In this document: positions 24,802 through 32,997 of the stretch, in pieces
How positions within the stretch are numbered: position 1 is the first letter of the stretch
How the letters are laid out: the number at the start of each line of letters is the position of its first letter
Origin: MPNO01 sp965205995
GTDB taxonomy: Bacteria > Pseudomonadota > Alphaproteobacteria > MPNO01
DNA: 64,000 nucleotides
Assembly: GCA_965205995.1 (NCBI GenBank)
Contig: OZ242200.1
Location: 1,302,001 to 1,366,000 of the forward strand
Reading direction: 5' to 3'
Position numbers and translations under genes: made by a program
Notes under the pieces: generated by a model
Told to the model about the DNA's origin: nothing
Databases searched by the model: none
Seen by the model: the letters and a program-made list of their open reading frames with translations, nothing else

Positions 24802-25092
24802 TCAGGCGGCCTCCAGGGGCGTGATACCGGAGAGGTCGATGGTTTCGCGTGCGCGGGCGAGGTCCCAGGCCCGTTGCAGGTTCATCCAGAACTCCGGGCT
24901 GTTGCCGAAGAACTTCGCGAGCCGCATCGCGGTGTCCACCGTCATCGAGGTCTCGCCCTTCAGCAGGCGCTCGATCCGCGTCCGCGGCACCTTCAGCCGA
25001 CTTGCGAGCGCAATCGCGCCCATGCCAAGCGGCTGGAGATAGAGCTCCGCCAGCACTTCGCCAGGATGAGAGGGATTCTTCAAGAGCGACAT
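24802..25092 (-). CDS. HigA-type XRE antitoxin, orphan
   Basis: A 96-residue HigA-family regulator. NPSHPGEVLAELYLQPLGM opens it, a helix-turn-helix follows (ALASRLKVPRTRIERLLKG), then SMTVDTAMRLAKFFGNSPEFWMNLQ, the family's most conserved block. HigA normally neutralises the HigB mRNA-cleaving toxin encoded just upstream; no HigB-like frame exists on either side, so this is an orphan that may act as a plain regulator. ATG 25092 fits family starts; ATG 25119 is possible, and would form a CATATG palindrome with a divergent ATG at 25120. Confidence 0.82.
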   Translation of the reverse strand: MSLLKNPSHPGEVLAELYLQPLGMGAIALASRLKVPRTRIERLLKGETSMTVDTAMRLAKFFGNSPEFWMNLQRAWDLARARETIDLSGITPLEAA

Positions 25093-25194
25093 CTTCCGCG
25101 CTTTCGGTCTTTGCCCCATATGACAGCCCGGCCGCTTACCCTGCCGCCGGGGATGAGCGTATCATTTCCGGTCCACGGGAAGAGGAGCTCCTTC

Positions 25195-26079
25195 ATGGGC
25201 GCGATCCCCGTCGCCTTCTATTCCGAGGGGTGCAGGCTCGTCGGAGATTTCTACCCGCCCGCCGATACCGGCGAGGCGCGGGCCGGTATCGTGCTCTGCC
25301 ACGGCTATACCGGCGTCAAGGACCTCTATCTGCCCGACAACGCGCGGGTGCTCGCAGAGGCCGGCTACGCGGTGCTCGCCTTCGACTACAAGGGCTGGGG
25401 GGAGAGCGAGGGGCCGCGCACCCGCCTCGCCCCCTATAGCCGGGTGGCGGACACCCAGGCGGCGCTGACCTTCCTCGGCGCGCGGCCGGAGGTGGACGCA
25501 AGCCGGCTCGGGCTCTACGGCACCAGCTATGGCGGCGCGACGGCGGTGTGGACGGCCGCGGTCGACCGGCGGGTCGGCTGCGTCGTCAGCGTCGTCGGGA
25601 TCGGCCATGGCGAGCGCTGGATGCGGAGCGTGCGCCGGCCCGACGAGTGGTTCGACCTGCTGGAGCGCTCCGCCGCCGACCGGGTCCGGCGCGCGCTGGA
25701 CGGCGAATCGGAGTTCGTCGACCGCACCGAGGTGCTGCTGCCGGACCGCCAGTCGGCCGAGCTCGCCGCCGCCGCGCGGCAGGGCGTGCCCGGGGCGCTG
25801 GACAGCCTGCCCCTCGAATTCGTCGACGAGACGCTGGGTTTTCATCCCGAATGGGTGGTCGACAGGATCGCCCCCCGCCCCGTCCTCTTCATCACCACGG
25901 ACGACGACCGGCTGGTGCCGCCGGAGGAATCCCGGGCGCTCTACGACAAGGCGGGCGAGCCCAAGAAGCTGGTGGTGCTCGAAGGCTACGGCCATTACGA
26001 GGTCTACACCGAGCCCGCCTTCGGCGAGGTCATGGGCGAGACCCTCGCCTGGTTCGCCGAGCATCTGCCGGCGGCGTGA
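25195..26079 (+). CDS. Alpha/beta hydrolase (dienelactone hydrolase/acetyl xylan esterase-like)
   Basis: A 294-residue hydrolase. HGYTGVKDLYLPDNARVLAE precedes the nucleophile elbow with Ser111 in LYGTSYGGAT. TTDDDRLVPPEES supplies the Asp and GYGHYEVY the His of the triad. Similar proteins act on small esters or peptides. AGGAG lies eight bases before ATG 25195; a longer form from ATG 25120 is possible. It is followed 16 bp later by the CopC relic, so may share its transcript. Confidence 0.82.
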   Translation: MGAIPVAFYSEGCRLVGDFYPPADTGEARAGIVLCHGYTGVKDLYLPDNARVLAEAGYAVLAFDYKGWGESEGPRTRLAPYSRVADTQAALTFLGARPEVDASRLGLYGTSYGGATAVWTAAVDRRVGCVVSVVGIGHGERWMRSVRRPDEWFDLLERSAADRVRRALDGESEFVDRTEVLLPDRQSAELAAAARQGVPGALDSLPLEFVDETLGFHPEWVVDRIAPRPVLFITTDDDRLVPPEESRALYDKAGEPKKLVVLEGYGHYEVYTEPAFGEVMGETLAWFAEHLPAA

Positions 26080-26095
26080 GCGGAGGCAAGGAGCC

Positions 26096-26434
26096 ATGAA
26101 ACGAATCCTGCTAGCCGGTGCGCTTGTCCTCCTCGCCTCCGCCGCGTAGGCGCATTCGAAGATCGGTTCCACGGTGCCGGCGGATGGCGCGGTGCTGGCG
26201 GCGGCGCCGGCCGAAATCGTCCTCGAATTCGCCAGGAAACTGCGCCTGACCAGGGTGCGGATGACGCATGGCGGCGATGCCGTCGATCTCGACCTCGGCG
26301 GGCGCAAGTCCTTCGCCACGAGGGTCGCGATCCCGCTCGTCGGGACGGGCAAGGGCGCTTACCGGATCGAGTGGCGCGGGCTCGCGGCGGACGGGCACGC
26401 GATGCGCGGTGCATTCGGCTTCCGGGTGAAGTGA
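26096..26434 (+). pseudogene. CopC-domain periplasmic copper-binding protein with in-frame amber codon
   Basis: ATG 26096, with GGAGG just upstream, encodes a signal peptide (KRILLAGALVLLASAA), then TAG at 26147-26149, then in the same frame AHSKIGSTVPADGAVLA and a complete CopC domain (PAEIVLEFARKLRL, RIEWRGLAADGHAMRGAFGF). The His after the cleavage site and the late His of DGHAMRG are the copper ligands of CopC. The single stop at the cleavage junction should abolish export; starting at an internal codon would give a cytoplasmic protein without a signal. It precedes copD by three bases, as in normal copCD operons. Confidence 0.75.
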
Positions 26435-26437
26435 GCC

Positions 26438-27298
26438 TTGCCCGATCTCTGGCAGCTCGCCTCGGTCCTCGCGAAATTCCTGCTCTATATCGGCGTATTG
26501 GGAAGCGCCGGGCTGGTGCTCGCCCGCGCGGTGTTCGGCCGGGAAACGGGGCGGATGCAGGGCACGTTCCGCCGGCACGCGTCCGCGCTCGCGATCCTCG
26601 CGCTCCTTGCCGCCGGGCTCGGCTTCGCGCTCACCGGCGCTGCGATGACGGGCGACGCATCGGGTATGACGGACCCGGAAATGCTGGGCCTTCTGTGGCA
26701 GACGCCGGTCGGGACGGCTCTGGTTCTGCGGGCGGCCGGCCTCGCCCTGCTGCTCGGCGGGGTCTGGCTGCCGGGGCGCGGGGTGTGGGTCGCGGGAGCT
26801 GGCGGCATGCTGGCGCTCTGGTCGTTCTGCCGGGTGGGGCATGTGGCAGATACCGGGTCGATCTGGCTCGAAGCGTTGTTGTTGGTGCATCTCGCCGCCG
26901 CCGCCTTCTGGATCGGCATCCTCGCGCCACTCAGGAGCCTCGCGGCGGGGAGCCTGAGGGAGGCCGCCGCGCTCGGCCGGCGGTTCGGTACGATCGCCTC
27001 CGTCACGGTGCCGCTGCTGATCGCCGCCGGGGTGGTCATGGCGTGGCGCCTGCTGGGCGATGTCTCGGCGCTGGTTACGACCGGCTACGGGCTGACGCTG
27101 CTCGCCAAGGTCGCGGGCGTCGGCGTGCTGCTCGGCGCGGCGGCGGCCAACCGGCTCCGCTTCGTCCCCGGCATGGCACGCGGCGAGAGGGTGGCGGCGG
27201 AAGGCCTGCGCCGGTCGATCGCCGTCGAATGGGTCGCGGTGTGCGCCGTCCTGTTCATCACCGCCGGGCTCACCGGCCTCGCCGGCCTGCCCTCCTGA
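26438..27298 (+). CDS. copD: CopD-family copper-resistance membrane protein
   Basis: A 286-residue membrane protein with about eight hydrophobic helices. The block HLAAAAFWIGILAPLRSL and the following Arg/Phe-rich loop match the CopD/YebZ domain. It accepts or transports copper across the inner membrane with periplasmic CopC. TTG start at 26438, three bases after the CopC relic. With CopC interrupted, CopD may act alone or be losing function. Complete and normal in length. Confidence 0.8.
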   Translation: MPDLWQLASVLAKFLLYIGVLGSAGLVLARAVFGRETGRMQGTFRRHASALAILALLAAGLGFALTGAAMTGDASGMTDPEMLGLLWQTPVGTALVLRAAGLALLLGGVWLPGRGVWVAGAGGMLALWSFCRVGHVADTGSIWLEALLLVHLAAAAFWIGILAPLRSLAAGSLREAAALGRRFGTIASVTVPLLIAAGVVMAWRLLGDVSALVTTGYGLTLLAKVAGVGVLLGAAAANRLRFVPGMARGERVAAEGLRRSIAVEWVAVCAVLFITAGLTGLAGLPS

Positions 27299-27304
27299 AA
27301 CCCC

Positions 27305-27967
27305 TCACCCTTCCTTGAGCAGCCAGCGGAAGACCAGCGTGGCCGCCGCCGCGCCGGCGAGCTGGGCGAGGATAAAGCCCGGCGCATGGGCCGGCATGAT
27401 GCCGGAGAAGGTATCGGTCAGGCTGCGCGCGATGGTGACCGCCGGGTTGGCGAAGGAGGTCGACGAGGTGAACCAGTAGCCGGCGGTGATGAACAACCCG
27501 ACGGCGTAGGGCGTCGCGTCGGGACGGAAGCGCATTGTTCCCAGGATCGTCGCCACCAGCCCGAAGGTCGCGACGAACTCCCCGGCCCATTGCGGGATGC
27601 CGGTCCGGCTCTTCACCGAGGCGGCGAAGGCGGGCTCGGCGAACATCAGATGGGCGACCAGCACGCCAACCAGCCCGGCGGCGACCTGCACCAGGACGTA
27701 GAGCGCGGCATCGCGGGCGCCGATCTCGCGGCGGATCAGGAAAGAGAGCGTCACCGCCGGGTTGAAATGGGCGCCGGAGACCGCCCCGAAGACCAGGATC
27801 AGCACGGCCAGGATGGCGCCGGTCGCCACGGTGTTGCCCAACAACGCGAGCGCCGCGTTCCCGCCGGCCAGGTTCTCCGCCATGATTCCGGAGCCGACGA
27901 CGGTGGCCAGCAGGAAGCCGGTCCCCAGCGCCTCGGCGGCGAGCTTGCGGGCGAAGGAAAATTTCAC
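27305..27967 (-). CDS. Aquaporin/MIP-family channel
   Basis: A 220-residue six-helix channel. The two half-helix motifs are complete: HFNPAVT after helix 2 and FANPAVT after helix 5. The short loops and the MAENLAGGNAALALLGNT region match the AqpS-like subgroup found in arsenic operons, where it passes trivalent arsenicals. The upstream neighbours (ArsI-like lyase and an arsC relic) support such a role. It is convergent with copD, with the stop codons six bases apart. Confidence 0.85.
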   Translation of the reverse strand: MKFSFARKLAAEALGTGFLLATVVGSGIMAENLAGGNAALALLGNTVATGAILAVLILVFGAVSGAHFNPAVTLSFLIRREIGARDAALYVLVQVAAGLVGVLVAHLMFAEPAFAASVKSRTGIPQWAGEFVATFGLVATILGTMRFRPDATPYAVGLFITAGYWFTSSTSFANPAVTIARSLTDTFSGIMPAHAPGFILAQLAGAAAATLVFRWLLKEG

Positions 27968-27994
27968 GGGCGCGCGCCGGGCTCCACGGGGCGG

Positions 27995-28120
27995 TCAGCC
28001 GGTCCGGCCGATGTCGTCGAGGCGGTCCTGAAGCGCGAGCCTGTCGAGCGAGCGCCTCGGCAGATTGACAAAGATCGAAATCCTGTTTGTCAGCATGCGG
28101 CAGGTGTCGGCGAAGGCGAC
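27995..28120 (-). pseudogene. Arsenate reductase (ArsC, LMW-phosphatase type), C-terminal relic
   Basis: About 40 codons read VAFADTCRMLTNRISIFVNL, then RRSLDRLALQDRLDDIGRT and a stop. This is the usual end of low-molecular-weight-phosphatase-like ArsC proteins (the helix ending, a short L-P or N-L-P turn, and the LQ-x-RLD-x-IG tail). No active-site P-loop remains, and the ArsI frame runs into it in another frame. A deletion has apparently removed most of arsC between arsI and the channel gene. Confidence 0.5.
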
Positions 28121-28563
28121 GGCTGGAGCGACGCCGGTTCGTGCAGCGCCTCGATTCCGGCGTCGCGCGCGTCGTCCCGGCCCATGGTCTCGGAATGGCC
28201 GAGCCGGTGGAAGGTCTCCCACACCACCCCGTCGGGATCGGCGGCCCAGGTCTTGTTGCCCCGGGCGTAGCAGCAGAGGTTTTCCCTCTCCTCGAAGATC
28301 GTCTGCTCCGCCCGGGTCAGCGCGGCGGTGATCCCGGCGAGGGCGTCGTCATCGTCGACCTGGATGCCGAGATGGGAGATGCCCCCGCCTTCATCCTCGC
28401 GGCATTCCCTGGTCGAGACCGCGAAATTGACCGCGGGCTCGTCGAGCAGCCACTGGGCGTAGTCGTCCTTCAGCTTGGACGGCGCGGCGCCGAACAGGGT
28501 GCGGTAGAAGCGCACCGACCGGTCGAGGTCCGCGACGTGGAGATGGACATGCAGCCGTTTCAT
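28090..28563 (-). CDS. arsI: ArsI-like organoarsenical C-As lyase (VOC family)
   Basis: A 157-residue VOC protein. RLHVHLHVADLDRSVRFY starts the first beta-alpha-beta-beta-beta module, and the vicinal pair Cys97-Cys98 (ENLCCYARGNKTW) followed by DPDGVVWETF matches ArsI, which breaks the C-As bond of trivalent methyl- or aryl-arsenicals. CadI-like cadmium proteins are close relatives. GGGAG precedes the ATG. The last residues (SPSPTPAAC) read into the arsC relic, so its natural C-terminus may have been replaced by the deletion. Confidence 0.75.
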   Translation of the reverse strand: MKRLHVHLHVADLDRSVRFYRTLFGAAPSKLKDDYAQWLLDEPAVNFAVSTRECREDEGGGISHLGIQVDDDDALAGITAALTRAEQTIFEERENLCCYARGNKTWAADPDGVVWETFHRLGHSETMGRDDARDAGIEALHEPASLQPSPSPTPAAC

Positions 28564-28573
28564 GGTCGTCGCT

Positions 28574-28687
28574 CCCTTCGATGCGCCGCGCAGCCCGTCC
28601 CGAGCGAAGCCGAGGGGCGGCTACTCAGGGTGAGGGAATAAAACAAACTCCTCATCCCGAGTAGACCCGGAGGGCCGTACCGAGAGG
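28574..28687. repeat. Dispersed palindromic intergenic repeat, copy 4
   Basis: CCCTTCGATGCGCCGCG, an extra 25-30 bp, CTACTCAGGGTGAGGG, an A-rich loop, CTCATCCCGAGTAG and GGGCCGTACCGAGAGG. It lies in the divergent gap between arsI and the TfoX-like gene. The left arm carries an insertion compared with the other copies. Confidence 0.7.
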
Positions 28688-28730
28688 CCGCTCACGCGCA
28701 GCCCCCCCGCATCGCCGCCCCTATTATAGA

Positions 28731-29080
28731 ATGACCGCCCGAAGATCCCGACCACCGCCGACGATGCGCTGATCGAACGCATTCGCCCGCTGCTCGCCGG
28801 GCGCGAGGGCTATTCCGAGCGCAGGATGTTCGGCGGCATCTGCTTCATGATCGGCGGCAATATGTGCATCGGCACGTGGAAGGGCGCGCTGATCGTCAGG
28901 CTCGACCGGAAGAACCACGAGGCGACGCTCGCCGAGCCGCATGCCGGCCCCGCCGAAATGAACGGCCGGACGATGAAGGGCTGGGCGCTGGTCGAGCCCG
29001 CCGGTATCGAGTCGGACGGCGACCTGAAATCCTGGGTCGACCGCGCCGCCGCCTACGCCGCCACCCTGCCGGCGAAGTGA
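28731..29080 (+). pseudogene. TfoX N-terminal-domain protein with 5' frameshift
   Basis: The TfoX-N fold is clear: SERRMFGGICFMIGGNMCIG, then RLDRKNHEATLAEPHAG and GRTMKGWALVEPAG. The frame is open only back to 28730 and contains no ATG/GTG/TTG before Met 28826, which lies after the first helix. An ATG at 28731 in another frame reads MTAR and would join KIPTTADDALIERI if one base were restored near 28741. A one-base deletion (or sequencing error) is the simplest reading; a non-standard start is the alternative. TfoX-N proteins are small nucleic-acid or competence-linked proteins of unclear function. Confidence 0.6.
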
Positions 29081-29102
29081 GGGGCCCTTCGACACGCCCC
29101 CC

Positions 29103-30497
29103 TCACAGCGACTGGACGATCTCCTCGGTCATCTTCTTGGCGTCGTCGAACAGCATCATCGTGTTGTCGCGGTAGAACAGCTCGTTGTCGACGCCGGCAT
29201 AGCCCGACGCCAGGGAGCGCTTGACGAAGAGGACGGTGCTCGCCTTTTCGACCTCGAGGATGGGCATGCCGTAGATCGGGCTTTCGGGGTCGGATTTGGC
29301 GGCCGGGTTGGTGACGTCGTTGGCGCCGATCACATAGGCGACGTCGGCGGCGGCGAAGGCGTTGTTGATGTCCTCCAGCTCGAACACCTCGTCATAGGGC
29401 ACGCTCGCTTCGGCCAGCAGCACGTTCATATGCCCCGGCATGCGCCCGGCGACCGGGTGGATGGCATAGGCGATGTCGATCCCCTGCCCCTTGAGCGTGT
29501 CGCACATCTCGCGCAGCGCGTGCTGCGCCTGGGCGACCGCCATGCCGTAGCCCGGAACGACGATCACCTTGGATGCGTTCTTGAGCACGAAGGCCGCGTC
29601 CTCGGCGCTGCCCGCCTTCACATGGCGGTCTGCGTCCGCGGCGGCGGCCGCATGGCCGCCCTCGACCCCGAACCCGCCGAGGATGACGCTGAAGAACGAC
29701 CGGTTCATCCCCCGGCACATGATGTAGCTCAGAATCGCGCCCGACGAGCCGACCAGCGCGCCGGTGATGATCAGCAGCGTGTTGGAAAGGGTGAATCCGA
29801 TTCCGCAGGCGGCCCAGCCGGAATAGGAGTTGAGCATCGAGATCACCACCGGCATGTCGGCGCCGCCGATGGGGACGATGATCAGGAAGCCCAGCGCAAG
29901 CGACAGGATGACGATCAGCCAGTAGGAGATGGGCGCCTCGGCCATGCAGAGCCAGACCACCAGCGCGACCAGCACGACCCCGAGCCCGGCATTGAGCGGG
30001 TGCTGGCCCCGGAAGACCAGCGGCGCGCCGGTCACCAGCCCCTGCAGCTTGGCGAAGGCGACGATCGAGCCGGTGAAGGTGACGGCGCCGACCGCGGTGC
30101 CGATCGCCATCTCGACCAGGCTCGCGGTCTTGATGTCGCCGACACTGCCGATGCCATAGGCCTCGGGCGCGTAGAACGCCGCCGTCGCCACCGCGACCGC
30201 GGCGAGCCCGACCAGGCTGTGGAAGGCGGCGACGAGCTGGGGCAAGGCCGTCATCTGGATGCGCAGCGCGATCAAGGTCCCGATCGCGCCGCCGATCACC
30301 ACGCCGGCGGCGATCAGCTCGAACGAGATCACCCCGGGATCGGCGAGCGTGGTGGCGATCGCGATCACCATGCCGGCGACGCCGATCGCGTTGCCGCGCC
30401 GCGCGGTCTCCGGCGAGGACAGCCCGCGCAGCGCCATGATGAAGCAGATGGCCGCGGCCAGATAGGCGATTCCGGTCAGATCGGCATGCATGGCCAC
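29103..30497 (-). CDS. pntB: NAD(P) transhydrogenase subunit beta
   Basis: A 464-residue protein with about eight membrane helices (to residue 265) and the NADP-binding domain III (VIVVPGYGMAVAQAQHA, GRMPGHMNVLLAEA, YDEVFELEDIN, VIGANDVTNPAA). With PntAA and PntAB it couples hydride transfer from NADH to NADP+ to proton entry, supplying NADPH. Domain III motifs are intact. It is the last gene of the pnt operon, four bases after pntAB. Confidence 0.96.
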   Translation of the reverse strand: MAMHADLTGIAYLAAAICFIMALRGLSSPETARRGNAIGVAGMVIAIATTLADPGVISFELIAAGVVIGGAIGTLIALRIQMTALPQLVAAFHSLVGLAAVAVATAAFYAPEAYGIGSVGDIKTASLVEMAIGTAVGAVTFTGSIVAFAKLQGLVTGAPLVFRGQHPLNAGLGVVLVALVVWLCMAEAPISYWLIVILSLALGFLIIVPIGGADMPVVISMLNSYSGWAACGIGFTLSNTLLIITGALVGSSGAILSYIMCRGMNRSFFSVILGGFGVEGGHAAAAADADRHVKAGSAEDAAFVLKNASKVIVVPGYGMAVAQAQHALREMCDTLKGQGIDIAYAIHPVAGRMPGHMNVLLAEASVPYDEVFELEDINNAFAAADVAYVIGANDVTNPAAKSDPESPIYGMPILEVEKASTVLFVKRSLASGYAGVDNELFYRDNTMMLFDDAKKMTEEIVQSL

Positions 30498-30501
30498 GCC
30501 C

Positions 30502-30828
30502 TCAGCGCCGCTTGCGGTACATGCGGAGCATGCGCTGCGAGACGATGAAGCCGCCGAAGATGTTGATCGAGGCGAGAGTCACCGCGACGAACCCCATCAC
30601 CTTGGAGAAGTGGAGCTCGGCGGGGCCGGCGGCGATCAGCGCGCCGACGATGATCACCGAGGAGATCGCGTTGGTGACGCTCATCAACGGGGAGTGGAGC
30701 GCGGGCGTCACATGCCAGACCACGTAGTAGCCGACGAATATGGCGAGAACGAATACGGTGAACAGGAAAATGAACGGGTCGGTGGAGGTGGCCTCCGCGG
30801 CCGATCGCGCCGCTACTTCTGGTTTCAC
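30502..30828 (-). CDS. pntAB: NAD(P) transhydrogenase subunit alpha part 2
   Basis: A 108-residue membrane subunit with three or four helices (FIFLFTVFVLAIFVGYYVVW, ISSVIIVGALIAAG, VTLASINIFGGFIVSQRM). In alphaproteobacteria the alpha chain is split in two, and this is the membrane half. The GTG start at 30828 overlaps the pntAA stop (GTGA). Forms the proton channel with PntB. Confidence 0.92.
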   Translation of the reverse strand: MKPEVAARSAAEATSTDPFIFLFTVFVLAIFVGYYVVWHVTPALHSPLMSVTNAISSVIIVGALIAAGPAELHFSKVMGFVAVTLASINIFGGFIVSQRMLRMYRKRR

Positions 30829-31997
30829 GCTACATCCTTGTCGGCGGGCTCGGGGAGCAATGTGGGGTGGACGACTTCGCCGTCGCGGGTAATCAGGCAG
30901 GCGGCGACGATCGCGTCGTCCCAGTCGATCGCCAGCGTCCGGTTCTCGAGGTCGACCAGGGGGGTGAGGAAATTGAGCAGGTTGCGGGCATACATCGAGG
31001 ACGCGTTCTCGGCCAGCCGGCTCGGCACGTTGACATGGCCGAGGATCTGCACGCCATGCCTGACCACGACTTCGCCGGGCTCGCTCAGCACACAATTGCC
31101 GCCCTGCTCGACCGCGAGATCGACGATCACCGAGCCCGGCCGCATCGCGCGCACCATATCCGCGTCGATCAGCACCGGCGCCTCCCGCCCGGGGATCAGG
31201 GCGGTGCAGATGACGATGTCGTTGCGCGCCAGCGCCCCGGTGAGCACCTCGGCCTCGCGCTCCTTGTAGGACGCGCCCATCTCCTTGGCGTAGCCGCCGG
31301 AGGTTTCCGCGTCGGCCGTCGCCGCCTCGTCGACGGCGAGGAACTTGGCGCCGAGGCTCTCGACCTGCTCCTTGACGGCGGGGCGCACGTCATAGCCGGT
31401 GACGATGGCGCCGAGCCGCCTGGCGGTGGCGATGGCCTGGAGCCCGGCGACGCCGGCGCCGAGCACCAGCACCCGGCCCGGCGGGATGGTGCCGGCCGCG
31501 GTCATCATCATCGGCAGCGCCCGGCCGAACGCGCCGGCGCCGTCGAGCACCGCCTTGTAGCCAGCAATATTCGACTGCGACGACAGGATGTCCATCGCCT
31601 GCGCCCTTGTGATGCGGGGCAGCAATTCGAGCGAGAACGTGGTGAGCCCGGCCTTGGCATAGGCCTCGACATGGCTTTCGTTCTGGAGCGCGGCGAGCGC
31701 GCCGATCACCACCGAGCCCCGCTCCATCAGCCCGATTTCGTCGACGCCGTCCTCGACGTCGATCAGCGGGCGCTGGACCTTCAGCACCACATCGCTGCCG
31801 GAAAGGGCCGCGGCCTCGTCCGCCGCGATCGCCGCGCCGGCTTCCGCATAGGCCTCGTCGGTGAAGCCGGATTCGATTCCGGCGCCGGTCTCGACGACGA
31901 CCTCGAAGCCGAGCCCGACCAGCTTTTTCACCGAGTCGGGAGAGGCGGCGACCCGCCGCTCGTTGCGCCGCCGTTCCTTGGGTACCGAGAGCTTCAT
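30825..31997 (-). CDS. pntAA: NAD(P) transhydrogenase subunit alpha part 1
   Basis: A 390-residue soluble NAD(H)-binding domain I, related to alanine dehydrogenase: MKLSVPKERRRNERRVAASP, RPAVKEQVESLGAKF, and RVLVLGAGVAGLQAIATARRLG with the Rossmann glycine motif; the mobile-loop region GYAKEMGASYKEREAE is also present. First gene of the pntAA-pntAB-pntB operon. Complete. Confidence 0.95.
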   Translation of the reverse strand: MKLSVPKERRRNERRVAASPDSVKKLVGLGFEVVVETGAGIESGFTDEAYAEAGAAIAADEAAALSGSDVVLKVQRPLIDVEDGVDEIGLMERGSVVIGALAALQNESHVEAYAKAGLTTFSLELLPRITRAQAMDILSSQSNIAGYKAVLDGAGAFGRALPMMMTAAGTIPPGRVLVLGAGVAGLQAIATARRLGAIVTGYDVRPAVKEQVESLGAKFLAVDEAATADAETSGGYAKEMGASYKEREAEVLTGALARNDIVICTALIPGREAPVLIDADMVRAMRPGSVIVDLAVEQGGNCVLSEPGEVVVRHGVQILGHVNVPSRLAENASSMYARNLLNFLTPLVDLENRTLAIDWDDAIVAACLITRDGEVVHPTLLPEPADKDVA

Positions 31998-32079
31998 GAC
32001 TACGTCGCGTCCGGGTGCGGAAATTGCACGCGTGGGAAAGGACCGGATCGACCCGGACCGTGGTTACCCGCTTGGTAGG

Positions 32080-32101
32080 AGCCAACAGGCCCCAAAGTCA
32101 A
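32080..32101 (-). promoter_or_regulatory. Possible promoter element for pnt
   Basis: On the minus strand TTGACT (32096-32101) is followed after 18 bp by TACCAA, about 80 bp before pntAA. The -35 is strong, the -10 weak. Confidence 0.3.
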
Positions 32102-32121
32102 CCGGTTTGATTCGATGACGC

Positions 32122-32946
32122 TTATCCCCGTTGCCCGAATGCCTCGGCGAGCGCGGAATTGAAGGTTTCGGGGCGTTCGAGCGCGGCGTAATGCCCCGCC
32201 CGGTCGATCACCGTGCAGCCCGCGCCGGGCAGCCCAGCGGCAAGCCGGCGGCATCGCTCCGGCGGCGCCAGCGGGTCGCAGGCGCCGGCGATCACATGGA
32301 CTGGCGCGTCGATCCCGGCCGCCTCGGAGACGAGATCGGCGTCCGTCATCATCGCCACCGCCGGGAGATAGCCTTCCGGGCGCGCGGACGCCATGGTGTC
32401 GACGATTTCGGCGAGCAGCGCCGGGGCGGCGCCCGGGGCGAGGAGGCGCGGCGCCCGGTCCCGGGCGAAGCCGCGCGGCCCCAGTCTCTCGAAGGCGCCG
32501 GTCCTCTCGGCGACCGCTGCCGCGCGCTCCACGGGTTCGAGCGAGCCGAAACCGAACAGGGGATGGGCGAGGACGACGGCCGTTGCCCGGCCGGGCCGGG
32601 CGCCGGTGAAGGACGCGGCGATCAGCGCCGCCACCGACTGGCCCACCAGCCCGGCCTTCGCGACGCCGATGGCATCGAGCAGGGCGGCAAGCGCCCCGGC
32701 ATACTCCGCCGGCCCCGGTGCGCCCGGAAGCGGGTCGGATCCGCCATAACCCGGCATGTCCCAGCCGATGACGCGGAAACGGTCCGAGAGCCCGGCATAT
32801 TGCCACCGCCACATCGCCGCGTTCCCGCCGAGCCCGTGCAGCAGCACGATCGCGGGCAGGGACACATCGCCCGCTTGGCGGTACGCGATGCGGCGCCCGC
32901 CGGCCTGGACCGTGAGGGGCGGAGGTGACTCGGCGTCCGTGATCAC
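32122..32946 (-). CDS. Alpha/beta-fold hydrolase
   Basis: A 274-residue hydrolase with LLHGLGGNAAMWRWQ (oxyanion hole), Ser104 in VGQSVAAL, Asp in AGACDPLAPPE, and His in DRAGHYAALERPE. The GQSVAA elbow and the APVHVIAGACDPLAPP segment are like those of 3-oxoadipate enol-lactonase and related C-C/ester hydrolases. No catabolic genes adjoin it. It is upstream of pntAA on the same strand but separated by 124 bp holding a candidate promoter, so probably a separate unit. Confidence 0.82.
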   Translation of the reverse strand: MITDAESPPPLTVQAGGRRIAYRQAGDVSLPAIVLLHGLGGNAAMWRWQYAGLSDRFRVIGWDMPGYGGSDPLPGAPGPAEYAGALAALLDAIGVAKAGLVGQSVAALIAASFTGARPGRATAVVLAHPLFGFGSLEPVERAAAVAERTGAFERLGPRGFARDRAPRLLAPGAAPALLAEIVDTMASARPEGYLPAVAMMTDADLVSEAAGIDAPVHVIAGACDPLAPPERCRRLAAGLPGAGCTVIDRAGHYAALERPETFNSALAEAFGQRG

Positions 32947-32997
32947 GGTCTCATGCTTCGCGATGCGGCTTGGCCGAGCCGTTTTGCCCGCCGCCGG

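Noticed and set aside
28730..28826. TfoX-like gene starting at Met 28826 as an intact short protein.
   Set aside because: This would remove the first conserved helix and part of the strand leading into MFGG; a frameshifted start fits better.
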